A stretch of DNA of 64,000 nt, taken from positions 89,389-153,388 of the forward strand of contig DIWU01000030.1 in NCBI GenBank assembly GCA_002428525.1. Direction: 5' to 3'. Below, piece after piece: positions 17,798 through 25,850 of this stretch; within the stretch, counting starts at the first letter, position 1, and each line of letters begins with the position of its first letter. The notes beneath the pieces are model-generated. The model saw only the letters and a program-made list of their open reading frames with translations, was not told where the DNA came from and did not search any database. The position numbers and the translations under genes are program-made. This DNA comes from a bacterium UBP14_UBA6098. GTDB taxonomy: Bacteria > UBP14 > UBA6098.

Positions 17798-18257
17798 TCT
17801 TACACGACAGGATTTTCTCGAGCTCGGCCGCCGCGAGCCGGCGATGGCTTCCCTCCCAGTAAATCTTTCCGCAGTTGGGGCATCGGCGGAAGGCCTCGTG
17901 GGTTTGGAGGGTGTATTCCGGCACCCCCCCCTCGACCGATTCGCGGGAAACCTCGACAGTTCGGCCGCCGCACTCGGGGCAGAATTCGCTTTTAAAATCG
18001 GGCGCGATCCCGAAACTGCGGACTATCTCGGCGAACTGCGCGCGAAAGCCCTCTGTTTTAACAAAATAACCATTCTCGCCGGCCCTCTTCGCGAGGGCAA
18101 CATCGCGGGTCAAAAGAATCCGGCCCTCCAACAGCGCACGCGCAAGCAGGGCGGAGTCCTCGCCGAGGCGGTCGTAGAGGACGTCGCAACCGACGAGCCT
18201 GAGCCATCTGGCCAGCCGCCCGAGCATAACATCCGCCACAAACCTCGGTGCGCCCAT
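17775..18257 (-). CDS. Mut7-C RNase domain protein with zinc ribbon
   Basis: 160 residues, start ATG at 18257 overlapping the stop of the barrel gene by one base (TGATG). The N-terminal half is PIN-like (FVADVMLGRLARWLRLVGCD, LLTRDVALAKRA), the C-terminal half holds two CxxC pairs (CPEC and CPNC), as in Mut7-C (DUF82) proteins. These are presumed ribonucleases; the substrate is unknown. Confidence 0.87.
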   Translation of the reverse strand: MGAPRFVADVMLGRLARWLRLVGCDVLYDRLGEDSALLARALLEGRILLTRDVALAKRAGENGYFVKTEGFRAQFAEIVRSFGIAPDFKSEFCPECGGRTVEVSRESVEGGVPEYTLQTHEAFRRCPNCGKIYWEGSHRRLAAAELEKILSCKNEDRSNT

Positions 18258-20113
18258 CAGAAGGAATACATCAGCGCCAGATGCCAGTTGCTGTTCGGGC
18301 CGGAGACCGATTTGTTGGCGATCTGGTAGCCGTAGTCGAAGCGCACCGGCCCAACCGGCGTGATAATCGCGAGGCCCCATCCGGCGCCGACGCGGAAATC
18401 GCCGATTCCGAAGGCCTCGGCGTGATCCCAGACATTGCCGGCATCCATGAAGAGATGCCCCCACAGTTGCCAAACCAGCGGGGCGCGAAGCTCGAGATTC
18501 CCGAGCATCGACAGCTTTCCGCCGACCGGCTCGCCGACCGAGGAGATCGGGCCGATAGACCTTTCCCTCCACCCGCGAACCGAGTTCGCACCGCCCATGA
18601 AGAAACGGTCGTGAATCAGGACATACTCGTCCTTTCGCCAGTTCCCCAAGACCGAGCTTTTGGCGCGCATCGCGATGATATACCTTTCTCGGAGGCTGAT
18701 ATATCTGCGAAAATCGAGGACTAATTTTGTGTAATGCTTGTCGCCGCCGAAGAAATAGCCGGCCATCTCGGTCTGAGCGAGTGTATATCCGCCCTCGGTC
18801 GGGACGAAGATATTGTCCCGCTTATCTTTGACGAGGCTGTATCCGATACTTCGAGTGAAGTATTGCCCCTCGTTCTCGAAGATTGCCTCCTGCGCTTCGG
18901 GATCGATGACATCGTAAATTCCGGCGATCTCGAAGACCATATAGACCGTATGCGAAAGCTGAGTCGTCGGTTTATATGAGCCGCTGAGGTTGACACCGAC
19001 GAGCTGGATTGTATATTGCGGGATCTTCGTCGAGTTCGCCGGTTCGTAATAGGGGTTCAGAGTGACGGGTATCTTGCGTTTGAATATATAGGGTTCGGTG
19101 TATCTGAACTCGATTCGGTTGTTGAGGTTCGACCAGCTGGTGATGATATCGGAGAAGCGTTTTTGTTCGGTATCCAGTCTCCAGTCGGAGGACAGTTGAA
19201 GTGAAAGCTCTCTGCCCGTGCCGAAGAGATTGCGGTGCCCCCATTCGGCGCCGAACTGGCTTACGAAGTCGTAAACCCCGTCGTTTCCGGTTCCGATCGA
19301 GAGCCCTGTCCATCGCGGCGACCGCTCGATGAGCGTGATATTGTAATCGAGCGTCTCGGGGTTTGCCGCCTCGGCCGGCTCGATCACGACCGCCGAGAAA
19401 AGGCCGGTGCCGTAAAGCGATTCCCTGCTCGAGGTGACCTTCGAGATATCGTAGGGAGCCCCGCGTTCGATCTCGAGTTCCCTTTCGACAACCGGCGGCA
19501 CAGTCAGCGCCAAGCCGGATATAGTCGTTTCGCCGAAATAGGCGTATCGGCCGAAATCGACCGCAAACTTGGCATCGACAGTGCTATCGGCCTTCTCGAA
19601 GCTCATTTCGGCGGTCGCGTAGGGATAGCCGAGCTCCTGTATAAATCTGCGGAGTTTCCGCGCGTCGGCCTGAAGCATTTTAGGATCGACCGGCCGGCCG
19701 ATCTTGGAGTCGAGACGCGAAAGAAGCTCGGCCGAGGAAATGTGCGGCGAAACCTCGCCGATGATCTCGGCGGACTTGAGTGTATATCTTCCGCCCTCTT
19801 CGATGAATATATTGATATAGGCGCAATCGCCCTCGAGGTGGGCATTCGCGTTGACCTTGACATCGAGATAGCCGGCGGAGCGGTAATAATCCTCGATTAT
19901 CTTGAGGTCTTTCTCGAGCTGGCGCGGCTTGAAGGACGGTCGTTTGCCGACGAGCTTATGATACCACGGCGCTTCCTGAGTTCGGATAAGCTTTTTGAGC
20001 TTCCAGTCGGCGAGTTCCTCGTTGTCAAAGACAGCGATCCCGCAGACCTTCGTCTGCGAAAGAACCACGCCGGCGAAAACAAGCGCCGCTATTATCTTTC
20101 TTAATATTCCCAT
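18257..20113 (-). CDS. Omp85-family outer-membrane protein, TamA/BamA-like
   Basis: 618 residues. A signal peptide is followed by POTRA-like repeats (about 25-290; for example SAEIIGEVSPHISSAELLSRL and YGTGLFSAVVIEP) and a C-terminal beta barrel of about 300 residues with the loop motif GGANSVRGW and an aromatic C-terminus (MYSF). It lies directly behind tamB, which favours a TamA-type role in outer-membrane assembly or lipid transport, although BamA function is not excluded. Confidence 0.92.
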   Translation of the reverse strand: MGILRKIIAALVFAGVVLSQTKVCGIAVFDNEELADWKLKKLIRTQEAPWYHKLVGKRPSFKPRQLEKDLKIIEDYYRSAGYLDVKVNANAHLEGDCAYINIFIEEGGRYTLKSAEIIGEVSPHISSAELLSRLDSKIGRPVDPKMLQADARKLRRFIQELGYPYATAEMSFEKADSTVDAKFAVDFGRYAYFGETTISGLALTVPPVVERELEIERGAPYDISKVTSSRESLYGTGLFSAVVIEPAEAANPETLDYNITLIERSPRWTGLSIGTGNDGVYDFVSQFGAEWGHRNLFGTGRELSLQLSSDWRLDTEQKRFSDIITSWSNLNNRIEFRYTEPYIFKRKIPVTLNPYYEPANSTKIPQYTIQLVGVNLSGSYKPTTQLSHTVYMVFEIAGIYDVIDPEAQEAIFENEGQYFTRSIGYSLVKDKRDNIFVPTEGGYTLAQTEMAGYFFGGDKHYTKLVLDFRRYISLRERYIIAMRAKSSVLGNWRKDEYVLIHDRFFMGGANSVRGWRERSIGPISSVGEPVGGKLSMLGNLELRAPLVWQLWGHLFMDAGNVWDHAEAFGIGDFRVGAGWGLAIITPVGPVRFDYGYQIANKSVSGPNSNWHLALMYSF

Positions 20114-23100
20114 CTAAATTTCAAGTCGAGGCGGTAGTTTTCCTTGGCCTGAGGGCCTGTTTCCCTCTTGGCCTCGATGGATATGACATCGGTTATTCGA
20201 TATTGCAGGTTGATAATATCCTCGGAGTTCTCGTCGAAGGACAATGAGCGCGTGTATTTCAGGTAGATTTTGTCTGTGAGGTATTTGCCGATGGAGACAT
20301 TGGCCTGCGAGAAATCGAAGACATCCTCGTCCGAGGGAACAAACTCGAAGGACTCGACGCCGAGCGTCGTTCGAGCGACACTCTCGAACTCCCGCGAGAT
20401 ATAGCTTTGAACCACCTGCGGAAGCCGCTCTTCCATCAGGGAGCCGACCTCGACGGTGCCCTCGGAGTCCTCGGTTCGGAAGGCGAGGATCGAGACTATT
20501 TGGCGCTGGTCGTAGGGCAGGCGCGAACCGTTTTGATCCTCGGCGTAGAGCGAGACCTTCGGCGTCTCGAGATCGCCGGTGACATTTATCACGATCCTCG
20601 TCTGCCCGACGCGCGAGACAGCCGTGATATCGAGCGTGGGATTGATCCTCTTAAGGCTTCGAAATGCCAAGACCCCCTTCTCGATTCGGAAGGTTTGGCC
20701 ATAGAAAAAGACCTTGCCGCGAAGGACCTCCAAATCGCCGTAAAGGGCGAGCTGGTTGTCCTCGGTGAGAACATTGACCTTGCCGCCTATCTCGGATTCG
20801 AGCAGGGTTGTATTGATATTGATATTCCTCGGCAGGTCGACGAGTATATTAAGCTCGACTGGAATATCGCCGCCGGAACCGCCGCCGGCGGCCTCGAGCT
20901 GGACTATATTCGCCGACTCGACATTGACATTGCCCGAGACCTCAATTTTCTTGCCATAACCGACATGAAGCCCCGCCCCGATTCGCGCGAAGATCCCGTC
21001 GTCGGGGAAGTTCAGCGGGAGGGATTTCGCTTTCAGCGAGATATCGGGCTTTGGGTTGTTCGGATCGGAGAGGTCGATCGAGCCCTTTGCGGCGAATTCG
21101 CCGTATTCCAAGCGCTTTTTTGTGAATATTCGCTTTATGCGCTCCCACAATGATTTGTCCCCGATGGGCGGTGCGCCGATGACGCCCGAGAGCGAGTCGA
21201 TACTGACACTGCTTCCCTGCAGAGTTAGCTCTGCGAAGACCTGCTCGACGGGGTCGGCCAAGTCTCTGAGGCCGAGGACGCCGTTCTTCCAGTTAAAACC
21301 GCCCTCCAAGAAAAGCGAGTCGGAGGTTCCGCCGACAGAAACTATAACCTCGAAGGGTCCGACCGCCGAATCCACCTCGGCGACGAAGGCCGGCAGAGCC
21401 TCGATCTTTGAGCCCTTGCCGCGCGCCTCGAAGGAAAAGGGGGTTCCCTCGCCGGAGAGGTCGATATTCCCGGTCAAAAGGTAGCGCTCGGTGGGGCGCG
21501 AGACAACCAGCGGCGAGATCGAGAGAACACCGCCGTTGAGCGTTCCCTCGGCCTTGGCCTCCTGCCACGGAAGGCCGCCGGTGATCAAATCCTCCACCTC
21601 GAGCGTGAAGTTGCCGGTGCCGCCGTCACCGGAGGCGTAGAACATAGACCCCGAGATATTTCCATCGATATCCTTCGTTCCGAGGATCTTGCCGAGATCG
21701 GCGAAATGAAGGTCGTCGAGTATCGCGGTGAAGGAGAAATTGTCGGTGTTGCCCTTGAGGTTTTCAACCAGCAAGCCGCCGTGCATCGCCCTCGCTAAGA
21801 GCGGCGAGGAGTTAATCTCGTCGCCGATGATATTCACCGTGAAGGTCGATTCGAGGACGACCGGCTGGCCGAGGATCGAAACCTCCAGCCCCTCGACCTG
21901 AATTCCCACCGAGTCGTCATCGGCGTAGATTTCAGCGAGACCCTTGATCGAGAGTGTGTCGCCCCACATCCGCAGGGGCTTGACATAGTAGCGGTTGCCG
22001 TGAATCTCGAGGTTAACGAGGAGCGAGTCGTAGCCCAGCGGCCCAACCGCGCCCTCGCTCATCAGGTAGATATTCCCGCGCATTCCGTCGAAGAGGTTGT
22101 ATATCGTGAGGTCGCCCTGTAGCCAGTCGTGCTCGAAGATCGCCGTCGTGAGCGAGTCGCTCATGATATCGAGGCTGAGCACGGGGTTGTCGATAGGGCC
22201 GAGGATCATACCGTTTTCGAGGCGAAGTCGCCCCCCGACGATCTCCTCCAGCCCGAACCACGAGGCGATGCTCGCGACATCGCGCGCCCAAAGCCCGAAC
22301 TCGATGAAGATCTCGCTCTCGAAGACAATCACCCCGAGCATTGTGATGAAATTTCCGGCTGTGACGATCTCGAAGCCCGGGTAGAAGCGCACCGAGTCCT
22401 CCGCGACGAACAGGCTTCCCGAGACCGCGTCGAAGGGGAACTCGAGGATCGAGCCGGCCCCCAGATCGCCGCGGATTACAAGCTCGACGGCCTCGCCGAT
22501 TATTCTGCCGTCGATTCGGGTCTTGCCGGACAGGTTAGTCGGCAGGCTACCGTCGGGGATGAAGGCGTTCAGGTTGAAATTCTTGGTTGTGCCATCGATG
22601 ATAAGGCCGATTCCGCCGCCGGATTCCTCCTTCGTGAAGTCCAGCTCGAGCCGAGCCTCGACCGGCGCACCCCATGCCGAGCCGCGGATATTCGGGAGAG
22701 TAAGCTTTTGGTCGCGGAAGACCAGCCTCGTCGAGACCTTTTTAGCGGGGATATTGAAGATTTCGCCATCGATGAAGACCTCGCCCTCGACGAAGTCGTC
22801 GCCGCCGGATAGATCGATACGCACCTCGCCCCCGCCGTCGAGAAAGCCCAGCCCGAGGATGGAATCGACCTCGACGAGATCGACATTTTTGCCGCCGCCC
22901 GCGAAATGCCATTCGAAGGGGTCGAAGCTCGAGATCGCCCCGCGAACCTTGAGAGTGCTCCGCGCCAGAGTCAGGTCGAAGTCCATCTCGAGGATTTGGT
23001 CGAAGGACAGCTCGCCGGCGCCACGAATTAGCCTGCCCCTGCCGGGGAGATACGCGCCGATCGAGTCCACCGTCAGCTCGACTCGGTTGTTCACAAGGCC

Positions 23101-23598
23101 GGCCGCGCCGATATAGCTGAGGTCTTCTATCGAGAAGCCGTCTATCGAGAAAACGCCCTCGGTAATATTGAGCTTTTCGACGAGGACATCGGGGGTTTTA
23201 GAACCGCCGCCCTCGGAGGGCTTTCCCGGGGCTGTTTGTGGAAACTCGCCAACTTTAACCCTCGGCCGATAGATATCGAGCCGATGGACAACTTTATCTC
23301 TAAGGGAGAAATCCGCGGAAAGCGAATCGAGCGAGACGACGATTGCGCTTTTGGCGAACCTGAACTCGAGGCCCTCAACCCGAAGGCTGTTCAGCCAAAA
23401 ATCGAGGTTCTCGAACTCGACCTCGGCGTCGATCTTGAAGAATTTAAAGGCCGCCCTCGCGGTAAACCTTTGAATCGGCGACCAAAATGTTATTAAATAA
23501 AAAGCAACAAATACAAGCAGAAAAGCCAACCCGACTGCGAAAAGGGGGATCAGCCACCTTCTCTTTTTGCGCGGCGGGCTTTTCGGTTTTTCGGCCAA
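20101..23598 (-). CDS. tamB: TamB-like translocation/assembly protein (DUF490)
   Basis: 1165 residues: a basic N-terminus, one membrane helix (about 14-36), then very long repetitive beta structure as in AsmA/TamB bridge proteins, and the DUF490 C-terminus (VLRGKVFFYGQTFRIEKGVLAF and the terminal barrel-like strands ending WEY). It spans the periplasm and works with the Omp85 partner, whose gene overlaps its 3' end by 13 bp. Translation starts at TTG 23598, immediately after the TGA of gtrA. Confidence 0.93.
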   Translation of the reverse strand: MAEKPKSPPRKKRRWLIPLFAVGLAFLLVFVAFYLITFWSPIQRFTARAAFKFFKIDAEVEFENLDFWLNSLRVEGLEFRFAKSAIVVSLDSLSADFSLRDKVVHRLDIYRPRVKVGEFPQTAPGKPSEGGGSKTPDVLVEKLNITEGVFSIDGFSIEDLSYIGAAGLVNNRVELTVDSIGAYLPGRGRLIRGAGELSFDQILEMDFDLTLARSTLKVRGAISSFDPFEWHFAGGGKNVDLVEVDSILGLGFLDGGGEVRIDLSGGDDFVEGEVFIDGEIFNIPAKKVSTRLVFRDQKLTLPNIRGSAWGAPVEARLELDFTKEESGGGIGLIIDGTTKNFNLNAFIPDGSLPTNLSGKTRIDGRIIGEAVELVIRGDLGAGSILEFPFDAVSGSLFVAEDSVRFYPGFEIVTAGNFITMLGVIVFESEIFIEFGLWARDVASIASWFGLEEIVGGRLRLENGMILGPIDNPVLSLDIMSDSLTTAIFEHDWLQGDLTIYNLFDGMRGNIYLMSEGAVGPLGYDSLLVNLEIHGNRYYVKPLRMWGDTLSIKGLAEIYADDDSVGIQVEGLEVSILGQPVVLESTFTVNIIGDEINSSPLLARAMHGGLLVENLKGNTDNFSFTAILDDLHFADLGKILGTKDIDGNISGSMFYASGDGGTGNFTLEVEDLITGGLPWQEAKAEGTLNGGVLSISPLVVSRPTERYLLTGNIDLSGEGTPFSFEARGKGSKIEALPAFVAEVDSAVGPFEVIVSVGGTSDSLFLEGGFNWKNGVLGLRDLADPVEQVFAELTLQGSSVSIDSLSGVIGAPPIGDKSLWERIKRIFTKKRLEYGEFAAKGSIDLSDPNNPKPDISLKAKSLPLNFPDDGIFARIGAGLHVGYGKKIEVSGNVNVESANIVQLEAAGGGSGGDIPVELNILVDLPRNININTTLLESEIGGKVNVLTEDNQLALYGDLEVLRGKVFFYGQTFRIEKGVLAFRSLKRINPTLDITAVSRVGQTRIVINVTGDLETPKVSLYAEDQNGSRLPYDQRQIVSILAFRTEDSEGTVEVGSLMEERLPQVVQSYISREFESVARTTLGVESFEFVPSDEDVFDFSQANVSIGKYLTDKIYLKYTRSLSFDENSEDIINLQYRITDVISIEAKRETGPQAKENYRLDLKFRWEY

Positions 23599-24009
23599 TC
23601 AGGCCTCGCTTTCAGCGTAGGTCCAATGGTGATTAATAAGGAAGTTGACCGAGGATGCGCATGCAACGCCAATAATATTGGCGATAGCGTAGTTGACCCC
23701 GAAATGTCCGCTCAAGATGAGCAAGATCGGGTAATTTATCCCGAACGCAGTGAAGCCCGCGGAAACATTGTATTTCATAGCGCGCTTAAACCTGCAGTCG
23801 CTTCGCCTGTCGCGCCATGTCCACGAGTCGTTCACGAACCAGTTTCCGATGATCGAAAGCTCGATGGCTATCGCCCCGCCGAGCCATGTCGCCAGCCCGG
23901 CGCGCCCGACGAGGAGCATAAGCAGGCCCTGATTTATGACAAAGCCCACAATCCCCACCAGCCCGAACTTCCAGCCTCTGCGGATATATTCACCGACCGG
24001 TATAGCCAA
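23599..24009 (-). CDS. GtrA family membrane protein
   Basis: 136 residues with four hydrophobic helices and the GtrA pattern (FGLVGIVGFVINQGLLMLLV, ELSIIGNWFVNDSWTW, SVNFLINHHWTY). Such proteins are thought to help flip lipid-linked sugars for surface glycan decoration. Start TTG at 24009 within the end of the GT39 gene (20 bp overlap), which supports a shared function. Confidence 0.9.
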   Translation of the reverse strand: MAIPVGEYIRRGWKFGLVGIVGFVINQGLLMLLVGRAGLATWLGGAIAIELSIIGNWFVNDSWTWRDRRSDCRFKRAMKYNVSAGFTAFGINYPILLILSGHFGVNYAIANIIGVACASSVNFLINHHWTYAESEA

Positions 24010-25477
24010 AGCACCTCCATATTCGGTATGTCGTCACGGCCTTGCCTCCGCGGGTCGGGCGGAGGGTGTCCGGTGCGGCCACGCTGTCGAAATACTCGGC
24101 CAGAAGGCCCTCCTCGCGGAAGGGCTCGCGCGCGTCCGCGACGAAGATGCAGTCCCGGCCGAGGAGTTCCTCGGTATTCGTCCAGTAGCTGTAATTGAGG
24201 CCGTGCCGGCCGAGGACCTCGTTGGAGTAGGTCTCCGGCCTGCCCTCGAGGTAGAAGCGAAGCTCCGAGGGCACCTTGTAGCCCCATCCCGCGACGAAGG
24301 TTCGCTCGGGCATCTCGGCGCGAAGCGAATCGACATGCACGGAAAGCTCGCGCCAGCCATCCCAATAGGCCGCCTCGCCGCTGAGCGGGAAGATGGGCAC
24401 GAGAACCAAAAAATAAAGCGCGACCGTCTCGAATGCCGCGACCGAGACTGCGACCTTCAGCCATTTGATTGGCCGCCCGCACTCGAACGCCAGCCCGACC
24501 AACGCGACGAGGCCGGTGATATAGGCTGGCGCGAGCCAGTTCATCTTCACCCAATAGCGAAGTGAAACGGCGGTGAAGAACGCGATAGTCGGCAGGCTGA
24601 AGGCGGAAAGATAGAGATACTTTGATTTTGCGGAAAGCCCCTCCGCGGAAGCGCTCTCAGAGGGCATACGGTTGAAAAGCCCCCTCGCCGAGGCCCAAAG
24701 GACGCCGCCGAAGATTATCGGGCTGACGACCAGCAATTGCGAGGCGAGCATCCCGCCGAACAGGTCGAGCCGCCACCGCGAAAGCTCGCCCGCCCTCCGC
24801 GTCGATTGGAAGGCGAAGCTGGCCCAATCGTTTTGGGCGTTCCATATTATTTGCGGCGAAAAGGCCGCACCGGCGGCCAAGACCGCGAGATATGGCCACG
24901 GCGACCGAAGATGCCGCCTGCCCTCGCGGGTGAAAATCAGCGCCATCGCGAATCCGGCCGCGAGAAAAACCGCGGTGTATTTGGAGAGCATCGCCAGCCC
25001 GCCGGCAAAACCGACCAACAGCCACCAACTCTTCCTATTCTCGGAAAGTGCGCGATAGCCCAAATAGATTGACAGAGTCCAGAAGAAAAGAAGCGGGGGA
25101 TCGGGTGTCAGGACGCCGCTTCCGATGGAGAAAAGCGGCGTGACGCCGGCGATCAGCACCGCCCAAAAGGCCTGCCTTTCGCCGAAGAGCCGCTTCGTGA
25201 AATCCCATAGGAGAAGCAAAATCCCGAGGCTATAGAGCCACGGCCCGAAACGAATTCCGAAGGCGTTGTCGCCGAAGACGGCCGTCGTCGTCGCGGCCGT
25301 GAAGGCATGCATCGGCGGATGGTCGAAATAGCCTATCGCCGGATGTTTTGCGTATTGCCAATAATAGGCGTCCTGCGGCGTGAGGCCCATCGCGGGTAAA
25401 ACCGCGAGCCTGAAGGCCGAGATCGTCAGAATGAAAATAAGCGCCCGCTTTCGCCAATTGATTTCGGCAGAGATCAA
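23990..25477 (-). CDS. Glycosyltransferase family 39 (ArnT/PMT_2-like)
   Basis: 495 residues. Polytopic, with the luminal acidic motif TPQDAYYWQYAKHPAIGYF and HPPM near the N-terminus, about ten further helices, and a soluble C-terminal part. The family transfers sugars from lipid carriers to lipids or proteins at the outer face of the membrane. The start is TTG at 25477, overlapping the TGA of the receiver gene as TTGA. Donor and acceptor cannot be told. Confidence 0.92.
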   Translation of the reverse strand: MISAEINWRKRALIFILTISAFRLAVLPAMGLTPQDAYYWQYAKHPAIGYFDHPPMHAFTAATTTAVFGDNAFGIRFGPWLYSLGILLLLWDFTKRLFGERQAFWAVLIAGVTPLFSIGSGVLTPDPPLLFFWTLSIYLGYRALSENRKSWWLLVGFAGGLAMLSKYTAVFLAAGFAMALIFTREGRRHLRSPWPYLAVLAAGAAFSPQIIWNAQNDWASFAFQSTRRAGELSRWRLDLFGGMLASQLLVVSPIIFGGVLWASARGLFNRMPSESASAEGLSAKSKYLYLSAFSLPTIAFFTAVSLRYWVKMNWLAPAYITGLVALVGLAFECGRPIKWLKVAVSVAAFETVALYFLVLVPIFPLSGEAAYWDGWRELSVHVDSLRAEMPERTFVAGWGYKVPSELRFYLEGRPETYSNEVLGRHGLNYSYWTNTEELLGRDCIFVADAREPFREEGLLAEYFDSVAAPDTLRPTRGGKAVTTYRIWRCFGYTGR

Positions 25478-25839
25478 GCCTTACCCCTTTTTTCGAGCGT
25501 TTCGGCGACCTTTTTCTTCAGCGCGCCGAGGTCGGAGGACTTTATAATATAGTCCTCGGCCAGCCATGTGAGGAAATTGTCGCGATAGGCCGGATAGGCC
25601 GAGTTTATCAGCACCGGAAGGTCGCGGTTTTTGACCATCATCTTCTCGAGCGCGGAGATCCCGTTCTCGCCGGGCATACGGATATCGAGAATGACGAGGT
25701 CGAAGTTCTCCTTCGAAAGGATATCGAGTGCCTCCTCGGCCGAGCTCGCCGAACGGACTTCATACCCATCGTCCTCCAGCTCGGTCTCGTAGAGCGCCCG
25801 AATATTAGCCTCGTCGTCCACAATAAGAATTTTTGCCAT
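25474..25839 (-). CDS. Single-domain response regulator
   Basis: 121 residues, only a receiver domain. Acidic pair near residues 8-9 (LIVDDEA), phospho-acceptor Asp52 in LVILDIRMPG, the conserved hydroxyl residue in LINSA, and Lys near 98 in YIIKSSD. The ATG at 25839 has a strong GGGGG site; the open frame is longer upstream but not receiver-like. It lacks an output domain, so it would act through protein contact. It follows the histidine kinase by 11 bp and is the obvious partner. Confidence 0.94.
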   Translation of the reverse strand: MAKILIVDDEANIRALYETELEDDGYEVRSASSAEEALDILSKENFDLVILDIRMPGENGISALEKMMVKNRDLPVLINSAYPAYRDNFLTWLAEDYIIKSSDLGALKKKVAETLEKRGKA

Positions 25840-25850
25840 AATGTCCCCCT